Part shown: piece by piece, positions 13,950-14,066 of the stretch
How positions within the stretch are numbered: the stretch's first letter is position 1
Layout: every line of letters starts with the position of its first letter
Assembly: GCA_017441965.1 (NCBI GenBank)
Contig: JAFSBF010000028.1
Span: 1-14,066, forward strand
Source: Clostridia bacterium
GTDB taxonomy: Bacteria > Bacillota > Clostridia > UMGS1883
Length of the DNA stretch: 14,066 nucleotides
Reading direction: 5' to 3'
Made by a program: the position numbers and the translations under genes
Notes under the pieces: generated by a model
The model's input: the letters and a program-made list of their open reading frames with translations, nothing else
Databases searched by the model: none
Told to the model about the DNA's origin: nothing

Positions 13950-14066
13950 TTAATTGTTTTCAAGAACTGTGTATAGTGATGCGGCATCGTTTTTGAGGGT
14001 ATGCTCCTTTATATCCTCAATTCTGACCTTTATCAGCCTTTCACCAAAACGGATTTCCACAATATC
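13950..14066 (-). CDS. C-terminal end of an unrecognised protein (partial)
   Basis: The minus strand reads open from the window edge to TAA at 13950-13952, giving 38 residues that end SLYTVLENN. The start lies beyond the window. The segment is charged with alternating hydrophobic residues (IVEIRFGERLIKVRIEDIK), suggesting beta strands followed by a helix. I do not recognise the family. Support for it being real is the open frame, codon use like the neighbours and a terminator-like hairpin directly after the stop. Confidence 0.6.
   Translation of the reverse strand, partial: DIVEIRFGERLIKVRIEDIKEHTLKNDAASLYTVLENN

Overview
The window looks like an ordinary stretch of chromosome from an anaerobic Firmicute, most likely a gut Clostridia member of the Oscillospiraceae/Lachnospiraceae type. 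The evidence is an A/T-leaning composition, purine-rich AGGAGG-type ribosome binding sites before almost every gene, a clostridial-style potABCD order, LuxS, half-size CHR transporter pairs and an HprK-like P-loop protein of a kind I associate with Clostridia. Genus cannot be set from this sequence. I see no insertion sequence, prophage, CRISPR array or attachment site.

Layout. At 2-77 (minus) lies tRNA-Thr(TGT) with its own promoter. At 213-4732 (minus) is a compact polyamine ABC transporter operon, potA-potB-potC-potD, whose genes overlap or share TAATG junctions. A consensus promoter (4772-4800) drives it and a 17-bp perfect inverted repeat (163-204) follows it. A 182-bp divergent promoter region separates it from a six-gene plus-strand operon (4915-9079): lysA, an HprK-like P-loop protein, a 70-aa four-cysteine protein, luxS, mtnN and a sugar nucleotidyltransferase. 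That operon ends at a long hairpin (9091-9129). A minus-strand Gfo/Idh/MocA oxidoreductase (9145-10431) follows with its own promoter. Next is a minus-strand unit of two half-size CHR (chromate transporter family) proteins and tex (10574-13848), ending in a strong hairpin terminator (10532-10560). The right edge holds the last 38 codons of an unrecognised minus-strand gene.

How the parts relate. PotA/B/C/D should import spermidine or putrescine. MtnN and LuxS act in sequence on S-adenosylhomocysteine (SAH to S-ribosylhomocysteine to homocysteine plus DPD), and MtnN also clears methylthioadenosine, the by-product of spermidine synthesis. Polyamine import and SAM by-product recycling therefore sit back to back from one divergent promoter region. 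LysA makes lysine, itself a possible polyamine precursor. These links are inference from proximity.

The most unusual points are in the transporter. PotD has a C-terminal membrane anchor instead of a lipobox. PotA carries what looks like a second copy of its whole TOBE regulatory region. Also worth a look are the HprK-like protein and its four-cysteine neighbour inside a luxS-mtnN operon, a cysteine cluster in the oxidoreductase, and two near-identical long A/T-core hairpins 4.8 kb apart. I found no convincing wholly new system.
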